Positions 32,353 through 42,841 of a stretch of DNA of 64,000 nt are shown one piece after another. Within the stretch, counting starts at the first letter, position 1. Each line of letters opens with the position of its first letter. The notes under the pieces are model-generated. The model saw only the letters and a list, made by a program, of their open reading frames with translations. It had not been told where the DNA came from and did no database searches. Position numbers and translations under genes: made by a program. The stretch is from an uncultured Planctomycetia bacterium (lineage in GTDB: Bacteria; Planctomycetota; UBA1135; GCA-002686595), in assembly GCA_938003765.1 (NCBI GenBank), contig CALKYE010000166.1, forward strand, positions 137,354-201,353. Direction: 5' to 3'.

Positions 32353-34941
32353 GTGCAATCGAATTCCTCGCCCCAACCTCCGGGAACCCCGCCTCCCGAC
32401 CCGCTCGACTCGCTCGTCGAAGAGTTCGTCCGTCGTCTGGAGAGCGACGGCGAGGTCGACATCGAGCGCTTCTGCTCGAGCGCCCCCAGCGCCCTTCAGT
32501 CCGCTCTGCGCGAGCGCTGCGCGGACGTCCTGGTCCTGCGCCGCGTCCTGCCGGCGCCCCTGGCGGCGCAGGCGCCGCATCCGCCCGCGCCCGGTCAAGT
32601 GCTCGGCGACTTCCGACTGCTGTCGGAGCTCGGCCGCGGCGCGATGGGCGTGGTCTACCTCGCGCGCCAGCTCTCGCTCCAGCGCGTGGTCGCGCTCAAG
32701 GTGCTGTACCCGCACCTGAGCGGCGTCGAGCGCTCGGTGGAGCGCTTCCGGCGCGAAGCGCGCTCCGCCGCCAAGCTGCGTCATCCGGCCGTCTGCCCGG
32801 TGTACGCCGTCGGCGAAGAGCGCGGGCTGCACTTCTTCGCGATGGCCTATGTCGACGGCCGCAACCTTGCGCAGGAGATCGAGCTCGAGCGCAAACGGCG
32901 CAGCGGCGGCGCTGACGAAGAGCTGAACGCGTCGCTCGCGTTCTCGGCGCAGCGCAGCTACGAGACCCAGGTCGCCGAACTCGTGGCGCAGATCGCCGAA
33001 GCCCTGCACTACGCGCATCAGCAGGGCGTGATCCACCGCGACGTCAAGCCGCAGAACATCCTCGTCGGGCGCGACGGCCGCGTGTACCTGGCGGACTTCG
33101 GGCTCGCCAAGGATCGCGAGGACCCGGCGCTCTCGCGCACCGGCGAAGTGGCCGGGACGCTGTTCTACATGAGCCCCGAGCAGGCCGCCGGGCGGCGCGA
33201 GGACCTCGACGCGCGCACGGACGTGTTCTCGCTCGGAGTGGTGCTGTACGAACTGCTCACGCTGCGTCGGCCGTTCGAGGGCGACAGCTCGCAGCAGTTG
33301 ATGCTGAGGATCGCCACCGCGCAGCCGCCGTCTCTGCGCGCGCTCAACCCGGCTGCGCCGCGCGACCTCGAGACGATCTGCTTGCACGCGCTCGAGAAGT
33401 CTCCGGGCAAGCGCTACGCGGATGCGCGCGAGTTCGCGCTCGACCTGCGCCGCTTCCTGGCTCACCAGTCGATCGTCGCGCGCCCGCCGTCGCGCGCGGA
33501 ACTGCTCGGCCGTCGCATCGCGCAGCAGCGTCGCGTCCTGACCGCTGCGTTGCTCGCCGTGGTGTGTGTGAGCGCCATCAACTGGGTGCGCGCCGATCTC
33601 CAGGCGCGCGAGAGTGTCCGCGGGGCCCTGTCGGAGCTCGAGAGCATCGACATCGAGCGCGCCCTGTCGGACTTCGATGCGCACGAGCTGCGGCGCGCGC
33701 TCGACATCGCCAAGCGTGTGCGCGAGTACGACAGCGAACTCGACTCGGCGGCGCGCGGGCGGTACGAGCAGGTGACCCAACTGGTCCGCGAGCGCATCCG
33801 GCCGCTCGTCGAGCGCGCGCTCGCCGAGATCGCCGACGTGCGCGCGCGCCAGCGCGAGGAACTCGCGGCGGCGCCGTGGCGCGAGTTCTCACAGCAGCCG
33901 ACCGACGAGCGCTCGCGGCTGATGTGGGCCTACGACGCGTTGAACCTGGCGGCGGTCGTCGGCGACCCCGACGGCGTCCAAGCGCTGCGACTGGCGCGCC
34001 TCAGCTCGGCTTCGCCTCGCGTGAGCGTGCGTTCCGACGCGCCCGGCGCGCGGGTCAGCCTGCGTCGCATCGGGGTCGACGGGCTCGGTCCGGCGCAACT
34101 GCTCGGCTACACGCCGATCGAGCGCGCGACCGTCGCGCTCGGCGCCTACCGCATCGTGGTCGAGGCCTCCGACGGCCGCTTCGCGGAGCTGACGCGCGTG
34201 TTCGATCGCCCGTACCACGAGTTCGCGCTGGTCGCGTACCCGCGCTCCGTGGAACAAGTCAGCTCAGGCATGGTGCGCGTGGCGGCCGGCGACGTGCGCT
34301 ACCGGCATCTCGCGGACGGAGAGGAAGAGCTGCGCGAGGGCGAAGTCGAGCGCGACTACTGGATCGATCGCACGGAGGTTTCGAACGCCGACTACCGGCG
34401 CTTCGTCGAGGCGACGGGGCATCCTGAGCCGGTGTTCTGGGCCGACGTGAAGGACTTCGATCAGATTGCGGCGCTCCCTGTCGTGGCCGTGCGCTGGTCC
34501 GATGCGCTGCTCTACGCGGAGTGGTGCGGCAAGCGTCTGCCGACGTCGCTCGAGTGGCAGGTCGCCGCGCGAGGTCGCGATGGAGCGCTCTTTCCCTGGG
34601 GCGACGACGAGGATCAACGGGCGACGCGGGCGAAACTTCTCGGCGCTCCTCAGACTCATCCCGAGTTCTTCGTGAAGAACGCCGAGCCGGTCGAGTCCAG
34701 GCCGGAAGGAGCGAGTCCGTTCGGACTGCTCCGCACGTTCGACAACGTGAGCGAGTGGTGTTCGGATTTCGGGCTCACGAAGTCCACTCCGTCGTCGCTG
34801 CTCTACGATTTCGCGCAGCGGCTGGGCGGCTCTTTCGCGAGCGAGCCCACGACCATGACGCTGGGTGCGATCTCCACGAGCGAGACCGACAAGAGGTTCC
34901 TCACCGTCGGAATGCGCTGCGCGAAGAGCGATCAGCCCTGA
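32353..34941 (+). CDS. Membrane Ser/Thr kinase with PEGA-like and C-terminal FGE-sulfatase domains
   Basis: An 862-residue protein from a GTG start. Residues about 85-370 form a PknB-type kinase with the Gly loop GRGAMG (94-99), catalytic Lys116, H-R-D-V-K-P-Q-N (228-235), D-F-G (248-250) and S-P-E-Q in the activation segment, so it should be active. A transmembrane helix (about 395-411) places the rest outside the cytoplasm. That part includes a helical stretch, a PEGA-like beta segment near 560-620 (V-S-V-R-S-D-A-P-G-A-R-V) and a C-terminal FGE-sulfatase/C-type-lectin-like fold from about 640 (W-I-D-R-T-E-V-S-N-A-D-Y, L-P-T-S-L-E-W-Q-V-A-A-R-G). Such fusions are known in planctomycetes, usually as ligand sensors. 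Confidence 0.9.
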   Translation: MQSNSSPQPPGTPPPDPLDSLVEEFVRRLESDGEVDIERFCSSAPSALQSALRERCADVLVLRRVLPAPLAAQAPHPPAPGQVLGDFRLLSELGRGAMGVVYLARQLSLQRVVALKVLYPHLSGVERSVERFRREARSAAKLRHPAVCPVYAVGEERGLHFFAMAYVDGRNLAQEIELERKRRSGGADEELNASLAFSAQRSYETQVAELVAQIAEALHYAHQQGVIHRDVKPQNILVGRDGRVYLADFGLAKDREDPALSRTGEVAGTLFYMSPEQAAGRREDLDARTDVFSLGVVLYELLTLRRPFEGDSSQQLMLRIATAQPPSLRALNPAAPRDLETICLHALEKSPGKRYADAREFALDLRRFLAHQSIVARPPSRAELLGRRIAQQRRVLTAALLAVVCVSAINWVRADLQARESVRGALSELESIDIERALSDFDAHELRRALDIAKRVREYDSELDSAARGRYEQVTQLVRERIRPLVERALAEIADVRARQREELAAAPWREFSQQPTDERSRLMWAYDALNLAAVVGDPDGVQALRLARLSSASPRVSVRSDAPGARVSLRRIGVDGLGPAQLLGYTPIERATVALGAYRIVVEASDGRFAELTRVFDRPYHEFALVAYPRSVEQVSSGMVRVAAGDVRYRHLADGEEELREGEVERDYWIDRTEVSNADYRRFVEATGHPEPVFWADVKDFDQIAALPVVAVRWSDALLYAEWCGKRLPTSLEWQVAARGRDGALFPWGDDEDQRATRAKLLGAPQTHPEFFVKNAEPVESRPEGASPFGLLRTFDNVSEWCSDFGLTKSTPSSLLYDFAQRLGGSFASEPTTMTLGAISTSETDKRFLTVGMRCAKSDQP

Positions 34942-35023
34942 GGCGTGAGTCGGCGAGCGCCGCCCTCGTGAGAGCCCCTCCTTGCCCCGTCGAACTTCCC
35001 GTTCTCGACTCCGTCCTCGCCCC

Positions 35024-35476
35024 ATGTCCGAGACCTACTCGCTGGCCGTCCGTATCGAGCACCACGATCCTTCCGCCTACATGGCCCTCGCCGTCGACGT
35101 GCGTCGCTCCGTCGAAGTGGCGCTGCTCAATCAGATCGCGGCGCAGATCCCGCTGACGGTGCAGGATCAGTGGCTGGACCCCGCGAACCTCGACATCCAA
35201 CCCGTCACCGTCAACGGCGTCACCTCGTTCACGCTGAGCGCCATCGACGACCTGTTCAACAAGGTGCTGAACGACATCGGGCCGCAATTCACCGTGTCGG
35301 GGACGCTCCACACCAGCTGCAGGCACTGCGAGCCCTACCACTGCGATCGCGTGTGCCGGGGCCTCATCCTCAACGGCTCGGCGTGGGTCGTGTCGATGGA
35401 GATCATCCCGGGCGATGAGAGCACGCGGATGAGCGCCACCGCATCGCTGGAGTTCGAGTTTCCCGCGATCAACTAG
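35024..35476 (+). CDS. Small orphan protein with a Cys cluster
   Basis: A 150-residue soluble protein starting at the ATG at 35024. I recognise no family. A central cluster S-C-R-H-C-E-P-Y-H-C-D-R-V-C (Cys spacing x2, x4, x3) could bind a metal ion. It is flanked by beta-rich segments with alternating hydrophobics (F-T-V-S-G-T-L, A-W-V-V-S-M-E-I-I-P-G-D) and ends in a short strand S-A-T-A-S-L-E-F-E-F. The gene is close downstream of the kinase (82 bp), with no hairpin between, so the two may be cotranscribed. A terminator follows at 35502. Confidence 0.6.
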   Translation: MSETYSLAVRIEHHDPSAYMALAVDVRRSVEVALLNQIAAQIPLTVQDQWLDPANLDIQPVTVNGVTSFTLSAIDDLFNKVLNDIGPQFTVSGTLHTSCRHCEPYHCDRVCRGLILNGSAWVVSMEIIPGDESTRMSATASLEFEFPAIN

Positions 35477-35501
35477 CGCGCGTCGGGCTCGCTCGCATTC
35501 G

Positions 35502-35527
35502 TCGCGGCCCCGTGAGTGGGGCCGCGA
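35502..35527 (+). terminator. Hairpin between the orphan gene and pyrG
   Basis: A 10-bp stem, TCGCGGCCCC (35502-35511) with GGGGCCGCGA (35518-35527), and the loop GTGAGT. No T-run, but it lies between two convergent genes and may work in both directions. Confidence 0.65.
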
Positions 35528-35598
35528 GCAGCGCGCGCGCCGGAGTGCGCGCTGCTCGCCGAGATCAGCGTCGGGGCGCGAGGCGCCTTCGCCGCGCG

Positions 35599-37239
<1,641 letters not shown>

Positions 37240-37281
37240 GTGCTGTTCGCCGCCCGCTCCTGAACCGCCCGCTGTGCGCGC

Positions 37282-37302
37282 GCCCGGGTTCGCCGCCCGG
37301 GC
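37282..37302 (-). terminator. Hairpin between kdsB and pyrG
   Basis: A 7-bp stem, GCCCGGG (37282-37288) with CCCGGGC (37296-37302), and a 7-base loop. It lies downstream of kdsB and upstream of pyrG on the transcribed strand, so it may partly terminate or uncouple the two. Confidence 0.45.
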
Positions 37303-37314
37303 CCGCCGTCGCGA

Positions 37315-38097
37315 CTAACTTCGCCGCCGACGCTCGACGAACGCATCGTAATCAGCCTGCGTGTCGATTCCGAGCGCAGAGCTGCGTCCGTCGATCACAC
37401 GCATGCGTTCGCCGGCCTCGAGCCAGCGCAACTGCTCGAGATTCTCGAGCCGCTCGAGCGCGCCGCGCGGCAGGCTCACGAAGCGCGCGAGCGCCGTCGG
37501 TCGAAAGGCGTACACGCCCAGATGGCGTCGGACCACGCTCGACCACTCCGGCGCGTCCGCTCGCGCGTACGCGGCGCTGCGATCGACGGCGGCGTAGGGG
37601 ATCGGCGCGCGCGAGAAGTACAACGCGTCGCCGCGCGAATCGCGGACCAGCTTCACGACCTGCGGCGCGTGGACATGCTCCTCCGACCGGAGCGGCACGC
37701 ACAGGGTCGCGGCGCTCACCTCGCGATCGGCGAAGCACGCCACGAGCTGGTCCAGGTCCTCGGTCGCGAGCTCGGGCTCGTCGCCTTGCACGTTGACCAC
37801 CACGTCCCAGTTCGCGCCGCCGAGCTGGCTGAGCGCCTCGTGGACGCGGTCGCTGCCGCTCTGGTGGTCGGGCGAGGTCAGCAGGGCCTGGAATCCGGCG
37901 CGCTCGACCACCGCGACGATCTCCTGCGCATCGGTGGCGACCACCACGCGCTCGAGCGCGCGCGCGCCGGCCAGGTTCTCGAGCGTGTGGACCACGAGCG
38001 CGCGTCCCGTGCGGTCGAGCAGCATCTTGCGCGGGAGGCGCTGCGAGCCGAGCCGCGCCGGCACGATGGCCAGCGCCCGCACTTGCACCGGCGTCAT
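37315..38097 (-). CDS. kdsB: 3-deoxy-manno-octulosonate cytidylyltransferase (CMP-KDO synthetase)
   Basis: A 260-residue cytoplasmic enzyme that makes CMP-KDO for the inner core of LPS. The N-terminus A-I-V-P-A-R-L-G-S-Q-R-L-P-R-K is the nucleotide-binding signature. Other conserved parts are V-V-A-T-D, G-S-D-R-V-H-E-A, V-N-V-Q-G-D-E-P and Y-F-S-R-A-P-I-P. The ATG overlaps the stop of the upstream lipoprotein gene by an ATGA junction, which fixes the start and implies coupled translation. This is the only KDO gene in the window; the lipid A and heptose genes are at 55-60 kb. Confidence 0.97.
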   Translation of the reverse strand: MTPVQVRALAIVPARLGSQRLPRKMLLDRTGRALVVHTLENLAGARALERVVVATDAQEIVAVVERAGFQALLTSPDHQSGSDRVHEALSQLGGANWDVVVNVQGDEPELATEDLDQLVACFADREVSAATLCVPLRSEEHVHAPQVVKLVRDSRGDALYFSRAPIPYAAVDRSAAYARADAPEWSSVVRRHLGVYAFRPTALARFVSLPRGALERLENLEQLRWLEAGERMRVIDGRSSALGIDTQADYDAFVERRRRS

Positions 38098-38615
38098 TGG
38101 CCGGGGTTGCGCGTGGTCTGCGGCGCCTTGAACGGCGACTCGCCCGGCTTGAGCTCCACCGCCTGCATGGAATAGACCTGATTGAAGGTCTCGAGGAACG
38201 CGACGCGGAGCGCGCGCAGCGTCTGCTGCTGATCCTGGCTGAGTCCCGGCGGGTAGCCCAGGACGTGCTGCACGCGGTCGCCCTCGCGCAGTTCGAGACC
38301 CCACGCGACTCCGCCGCCGCCGCTGGCCGGCAAGCTCCCTTCGCGCGCAAACTCGTCGAAGCCGTTGCTGTGCAGGTGCTCCGCCAGCGCGTCCATGATG
38401 TCGGCCGTGAGCACCTTGGTGTTGGCGTCCGCGCGCACGACCGAATACTGATCCACACGCGAGTGCGTGGCGTCGTCGATCAGCGTGAAGCGCCGCGTGT
38501 TGCGGAAGTCCTGGAGCGCGACGGTGCGTTCGATCGGCGCGTTGCGACGGGCCGGCGCGCCGCAGGAAACCAGCGCGCACAGAGCGAGCGTGACTAGGGC
38601 GAGGAGTTTGGTCAT
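38094..38615 (-). CDS. Lipoprotein of unknown function
   Basis: A 173-residue protein with a lipobox at L-V-S-C18 (MTKLLALVTLALCALVSC), so it is predicted to be lipid-anchored. The mature part has an N-terminal strand F-R-N-T-R-R-F-T-L-I-D-D, a helix with D-I-M-D-A-L-A-E-H-L, and A-L-R-V-A-F-L-E-T-F-N. It ends in a Pro-rich tail. I cannot assign a family. Its stop shares bases with the start of kdsB, so the two are cotranscribed, which suggests but does not prove an envelope-related role. Confidence 0.6.
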   Translation of the reverse strand: MTKLLALVTLALCALVSCGAPARRNAPIERTVALQDFRNTRRFTLIDDATHSRVDQYSVVRADANTKVLTADIMDALAEHLHSNGFDEFAREGSLPASGGGGVAWGLELREGDRVQHVLGYPPGLSQDQQQTLRALRVAFLETFNQVYSMQAVELKPGESPFKAPQTTRNPGQ

Positions 38616-39144
38616 GGAGGGGGTGAGTCGGGCGAGAGGGGGGCGGGAGGACCGCGCCGTCCAGTCGGAGTTCGCCAGATGAGGGGCCGGGGGCGATCGC
38701 CGCGGCGGAAGCGCGCAGGTCGGGCCCGGCGACGCGCTGCCGTGCGACGAATTAGAGCGAGCGAGTCGCGGGTCGCAAGTCGGCGTTTGGCGCGCTCCCG
38801 CGAACCGTCGAGCGTCGGTCGGCTCGAGCGAAAGCGCTCGCGACCGCCGCCTGGTGTCGGCACACGATCTTGTGTTGTGAACGGATCTTCACGCTTGATT
38901 TGGGGGTCGACGCGACTCTTCTGGGCCTTTCTTTTTGACTTCAACTCGCGCGATGAGCGAAATGGCGCAGTCGAGTCGATCGTTCGAGCCGCCTCTCCCG
39001 TGCGCCGCGCGCGAGAGGCGCGGGCGCGTCCCGCCGGGGCTTGGAACGAATTCGGAGGCGCCGCTGGCCCGAGCCTCCCCCCGACCGCCCCACGTGGCCA
39101 CAAATCCAAACAAGGCAACAGCTTAGCGAAGGCTAACAGCTTCC
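38616..39144. other. Divergent intergenic region with AT-rich island
   Basis: 529 bp between the lipoprotein gene and the LysM gene. Open frames here lack SD sequences and protein character. An AT-richer stretch (about 38865-38965) holds a small inverted repeat GTGAA (38877-38881) with TTCAC (38888-38892), and a candidate -35 TTGACT (38935-38940) with a poor -10 (CGAAAT, 38958-38963). Just before the LysM gene, AACAGCTT occurs twice (38117-type spacing of 19 bases, at about 39117 and 39136). I see no RNA gene. Confidence 0.4.
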
Positions 39145-40047
39145 ATGGGTCGCCTAGAGAAGATCGTCGTCTGCACTGTGTTGTTCCTGGTCTTCACCAT
39201 CCTCGGAATCTCCCTCAGCACCGATCCTGATGGGGATGCGCAGGCGGGTGGCAGCAAGACTCCCCCCGCTGCATCGGGCGTCGCGACCGAACGACGCCTG
39301 GCCCGCGAGCGCGCGCAGCGTGAGCGAGCCGAGATGAACGGCGAGCAACTCGCCGGCGCCGCTCCGGCCGCTGGCGTCGACGGAGCCGCCCCGGCGGGCG
39401 CGCCCGGCGGAATCATGTCGACGTCGCTCGCGCCGCGAGCCGGCGACGCGACTCAAGCGCCTGCCCAAACGCCCGTTTCGAATGCGCAGCCAGCGCCGAG
39501 CGCGGACGCTGCGACGCCGACCGGCGCCGCACCCGCGGGCAACGCTCCCGCGAACGCCGCGACCCCGCCGGCGCCTGCGGCGACTCAGCCGCCCGCGGAG
39601 TTCCTGGTCAGCCGCGCGGGCCTCACGCCCACCGCGAGCGACGAGTTCATGACCTACACCTGGCAGGCCGGTGATTCGTTCCGCGCGCTGGCGCAGCGCT
39701 TCTACGGTTCGCCGCTGCACGTCAAGCGTCTGCGCGACGCCAACGAAGGCCGCGACGAAGCGAAGCTCGCGGCGGGCGACACGATCCTCGTCACGGTCAA
39801 GCCGACGGCTCAGGCGGACCGCCTCGCTCGTCCGGGCGCGCGCGACGCCAAGTCGACGGAGAACGCCGGCGCCGCAGTGGTCGGCGGGACCTACACGGTC
39901 GGCAGCGGCGACGTGCTCGGCGAGATCAGCAAGAAGGTCTACGGCACCGCGACCAAGTGGCGGACGATCTACGACGCCAACCGCGACGTGATCGGGACCG
40001 ACCCCAATCGCTTGAAGCCCGGAATGGTGCTGCGCATCCCGCAGTGA
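39145..40047 (+). CDS. Membrane-anchored LysM protein
   Basis: A 300-residue protein. Residues about 6-25 are a hydrophobic helix (KIVVCTVLFLVFTILGISL), followed by an Ala/Pro/Thr-rich low-complexity linker of about 130 residues. Two LysM-like modules then bind peptidoglycan-type sugars: one at about 172-225 (Y-T-W-Q-A-G-D-S-F-R-A-L-A-Q-R-F-Y-G) and one at about 250-299 (Y-T-V-G-S-G-D-V-L-G-E-I-S-K-K-V-Y-G, ending L-K-P-G-M-V-L-R-I-P). No hydrolase domain is present, so it probably tethers to or organises the cell wall. It is expressed alone, ahead of a strong terminator. Confidence 0.85.
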   Translation: MGRLEKIVVCTVLFLVFTILGISLSTDPDGDAQAGGSKTPPAASGVATERRLARERAQRERAEMNGEQLAGAAPAAGVDGAAPAGAPGGIMSTSLAPRAGDATQAPAQTPVSNAQPAPSADAATPTGAAPAGNAPANAATPPAPAATQPPAEFLVSRAGLTPTASDEFMTYTWQAGDSFRALAQRFYGSPLHVKRLRDANEGRDEAKLAAGDTILVTVKPTAQADRLARPGARDAKSTENAGAAVVGGTYTVGSGDVLGEISKKVYGTATKWRTIYDANRDVIGTDPNRLKPGMVLRIPQ

Positions 40048-40093
40048 GCTTCAGCGGAGCGGCGGCGACGACAACGCCGCTCGCCTGAACAGC

Positions 40094-40136
40094 GCGCGCC
40101 CGCGTCGGCCTCGGCCTGCGCGGGCGCGCTTGTTTC
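40094..40136 (+). terminator. Terminator between the LysM gene and the NtrC-type regulator
   Basis: An 11-bp stem, GCGCGCCCGCG (40094-40104) with CGCGGGCGCGC (40119-40129), and a 14-base loop, followed by TTGTTT. It is likely to serve both convergent genes. Confidence 0.8.
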
Positions 40137-40163
40137 GTCGCGGAGCTCGAACGCGGCGCGCGC

Positions 40164-41576
40164 TCAGCGCAGGCCGTAACGGTCGAGCTTCTTGTAGAGG
40201 TGCGAACGCTGCATCCCGAGCAGCTCCGCGGTGCGCTTGATGTTGCCGTCGTTCTCCGCGAGCTTGCGCCGGATGAACAGCGCCTCGCTGCGATCCTTGA
40301 ACTGCTCGAAGGTCGGCGCGCCGAACGGATCGTCCGCCGCGGGAAGGGCTGACGCCGTGGGCGGGACGCTGAGCGCGGCGCCGCCCTCGAGGATGCCCTC
40401 GAGCGTCGCGCGCGTGATCGTCGGGCCGTCGGCGAGCACGCTGGCGCCCTCGAGCAGGTTGCGCAGTTGGCGCACGTTGCCCGGATACGGCAGCGAGATG
40501 AGGAGCGCCATCGCCTCGTCGTCCAGCACCAGCGGCGCGCGGCCCGAGCGCGACGCGAGCTCGGCGAGGAACCGTCGCGCCAGCGCCGGAACGTCTTCCG
40601 GGCGCTCGCGGAGGGCCGGCACCCGCAGCGGGACGACGTTGAGCCGGTAGTAGAGGTCCATGCGGAAGAACTTGGTCTCCACCGCGGCGCGCAGGTCGGC
40701 GTTCGTGGCCGCGATCACGCGGATGTCGACCGGAATCGGGCGCTGCCCGCCGACGCGCGTGACCTCGTGCGTCTCCAGGGCGCGCAGCAACTTCGACTGC
40801 GCCGCCAGCGGCATGTCGCCGATCTCGTCGAGGAACAACGTGCCTTCGTGAGCCGCCTCGAAGTGGCCGACGCGTCGCTCGAAGGCGCCGGTGAAGCTGC
40901 CCTTCTCGTGGCCGAACAACTCGGACTCGATCAGTTCGGACGGGATGGCGGCGCAGTTGACCGGGACGAACGGGCCCGCGGCGCGCGAACTCGAGAGGTG
41001 GATCTGGCGCGCGACGACTTCCTTGCCCGAGCCGTTCTCGCCGCTGATCAAGACGGCGGCGTCGCTCGCGGCGACGCGCTCGACCTGTTCGCGCAACTGC
41101 CGCATGACGGCGCTCTCGCCGAGCAGCTTCCACGGCTCGCTGAGCGCGCGCTTGAGTCCGCGGTTCTCGGCGGCGAGCGCGCGCTCGCGCAGGGCGTTCT
41201 TGAGCGAGGTCACCACCCGGTTCTGTTCGAGCGGCTTCTCGAGGAAGTCCACCGCGCCGCGCCGCAGCGCATCGACCGCGGTCGGAACGTCGCCGTGGCC
41301 GCTGATCATGATCACGCTCGGCCGCTGCGAACGCTGCGCGAGCGCGTCGAGCAGCCCCGGACCGTCGAGCCGCGGCATCTTCACGTCGCACAGCGCCACG
41401 TCCGCGCCGCGGCCGGCCTGCTCTTCCTTGTCGATCCGCGCCAGCGCCTCTTCGCCGTCGCGCGCGGTCCACACCTCGAAGCCCTCGTAGGTGAGCATCA
41501 TCTCGAGCGACATGCGGATGTCGCCGTCGTCGTCGACGACGAGAACGATCGACTTGGGCTGGCTGCGCGGGCTCAT
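40164..41576 (-). CDS. Sigma-54-dependent NtrC-family response regulator
   Basis: A 470-residue transcription activator. The receiver domain has the acidic pocket D15-D16-D17, phosphoacceptor Asp64 in L-C-D-V-K-M-P and Lys114. The AAA+ domain has Walker A GENGSGKE (179-186) and the sigma-54-contact loop G-S-F-T-G-A (226-231, a common Ser variant of GAFTGA), plus the Walker B region L-F-L-D-E-I-G-D. A Fis-type helix-turn-helix ends the protein (N-I-K-R-T-A-E-L-L-G-M-Q-R-S-H-L-Y-K-K-L). The order and tail resemble NtrX/AtoC types. No histidine kinase is adjacent, so the signal is unknown. It is transcribed away from anmK with only 65 bp between the starts. Confidence 0.94.
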   Translation of the reverse strand: MSPRSQPKSIVLVVDDDGDIRMSLEMMLTYEGFEVWTARDGEEALARIDKEEQAGRGADVALCDVKMPRLDGPGLLDALAQRSQRPSVIMISGHGDVPTAVDALRRGAVDFLEKPLEQNRVVTSLKNALRERALAAENRGLKRALSEPWKLLGESAVMRQLREQVERVAASDAAVLISGENGSGKEVVARQIHLSSSRAAGPFVPVNCAAIPSELIESELFGHEKGSFTGAFERRVGHFEAAHEGTLFLDEIGDMPLAAQSKLLRALETHEVTRVGGQRPIPVDIRVIAATNADLRAAVETKFFRMDLYYRLNVVPLRVPALRERPEDVPALARRFLAELASRSGRAPLVLDDEAMALLISLPYPGNVRQLRNLLEGASVLADGPTITRATLEGILEGGAALSVPPTASALPAADDPFGAPTFEQFKDRSEALFIRRKLAENDGNIKRTAELLGMQRSHLYKKLDRYGLR

Positions 41577-41620
41577 GCGCGCGATGGTTGCAGGTGCGCA
41601 GTCACAGCGCCAGCGCTCGC

Positions 41621-41626
41621 TATCCT
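41621..41626 (+). promoter_or_regulatory. Candidate -10 element (TATCCT) for anmK
   Basis: TATCCT in GCTATCCTGC, 15 bases before the anmK ATG. No clear -35 is seen at a good distance. The leader would be under 10 nt. Confidence 0.4.
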
Positions 41627-41641
41627 GCCGCCCCAGGTCGC

Positions 41642-42841
41642 ATGAACACGCACTGGTTGAGTCAACTCGGCGCGCGATTGAACGAGGGCAGCGCGCTCGT
41701 CGCCGGCGTGCTCTCGGGCACTTCGGGCGACGGCATCGACGTCGCGCTCGTGCGCTTCGACGGAGAGCACCGTCTCGGCGCGCTGCGCAGTCCGCGCGTC
41801 GAGTGGTTCGACACGCTGCCCTTCGAACCCCAACTCGCGCGCCGCGTGCGCGCAGTGCTCGACGGCGCTCCGACCGGGCTCCGCGAGAGCGCGTTGCTCT
41901 CGCGCGATCTGGGGCGCGCGTTCGGCGCCGCGGTGGCGAGCGCGCAACGTGCGTTCGGCGAGCGCGTCGAACTCGTCGGCAGTCACGGTCAGACGGTCTG
42001 GCACCACGATGGCGACGCGTCGTGTGGCCCAGCCACGCTGCAGCTCGGCGACGGCGACTTCGTGGCCGAGGCCTGCGGCTGCGCGGTCGTGAGCGACTTC
42101 CGCCAGCGCGACATCGCCTGCGGCGGCGAGGGCGCTCCGCTCTCGGCGCTGGCCGACGACTTGATCTTCGCCGCGGCGCCTCGCCCGGTCGCGGTGCTCA
42201 ACCTGGGCGGCATGTCGAACCTCACGCTGCTCGAGGAGCACGGCGTGCGCGCGTTCGACGTCGGCCCGGCGTGCGCGCTGCTCGACGGCCTCGCGCGCAA
42301 GCTCCTCGACGCGCCCTTCGACAAGGACGGCGCCGCCGCCGCACGCGGACGCGCTCACGCCGGTCTGGTCGGAGAGCTCTTGGCGCACCCGTTCCTTCTT
42401 CGCGCGCCTCCCAAGAGCACGGGCCGCGACACGTTCGGCGCCGCCTGGATCGAGCAGGTGGTCTCGCGAGCGGACGCGCTCGGAGTTGCGTCGCGCGAGG
42501 ACCTGCTCGCCAGCGCCGCCCAGTTCGTGGCCCTCAGCGTCGTGCGCGCGCTGAAGGAGTACGGCGGCGCGCGCTGGAACTTCCTCGTGGTCTGCGGCGG
42601 GGGCGCCGCGCACGCACCGTTGATCGACACGCTCGCGCTGCGCTCGCCGCACCCGGTGGTCAGCGGCGCGGACTTCGACGTCGACCCCGATGCGCGCGAA
42701 GCGCTGGTGTTCGCCACGCTCGCCGCGCGCTGCGCACTCGGCGAGGCCGTGAGCCGACCCTCGGCGACGGGCGCGAGCGTCGGACGCGTGCTCGGGAAGC
42801 TCAGTCCGCCCACCTTCGATGTCGCTGGAGAGCTGCGTTGA
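41642..42841 (+). CDS. anmK: Anhydro-N-acetylmuramic acid kinase
   Basis: A 399-residue ASKHA-fold kinase that opens and phosphorylates 1,6-anhydro-MurNAc to MurNAc-6-phosphate in peptidoglycan recycling. Family motifs are G-V-L-S-G-T-S-G-D-G-I-D-V-A-L, S-H-G-Q-T-V-W-H, V-V-S-D-F-R-Q-R-D-I-A-C-G-G-E-G-A-P-L, L-N-L-G-G-M-S-N and V-C-G-G-G-A. The ATG at 41642 gives the usual length. Its stop overlaps the next start (TTGA), and that next gene is nagZ-like. NagZ frees the anhydro sugar, so the two act in succession. Confidence 0.96.
   Translation: MNTHWLSQLGARLNEGSALVAGVLSGTSGDGIDVALVRFDGEHRLGALRSPRVEWFDTLPFEPQLARRVRAVLDGAPTGLRESALLSRDLGRAFGAAVASAQRAFGERVELVGSHGQTVWHHDGDASCGPATLQLGDGDFVAEACGCAVVSDFRQRDIACGGEGAPLSALADDLIFAAAPRPVAVLNLGGMSNLTLLEEHGVRAFDVGPACALLDGLARKLLDAPFDKDGAAAARGRAHAGLVGELLAHPFLLRAPPKSTGRDTFGAAWIEQVVSRADALGVASREDLLASAAQFVALSVVRALKEYGGARWNFLVVCGGGAAHAPLIDTLALRSPHPVVSGADFDVDPDAREALVFATLAARCALGEAVSRPSATGASVGRVLGKLSPPTFDVAGELR

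Noticed and set aside
38679..39230. Possible gene in the gap before the LysM gene
   Set aside because: The product is Arg-rich without secondary-structure pattern, has no SD, and overlaps the LysM start in another frame.
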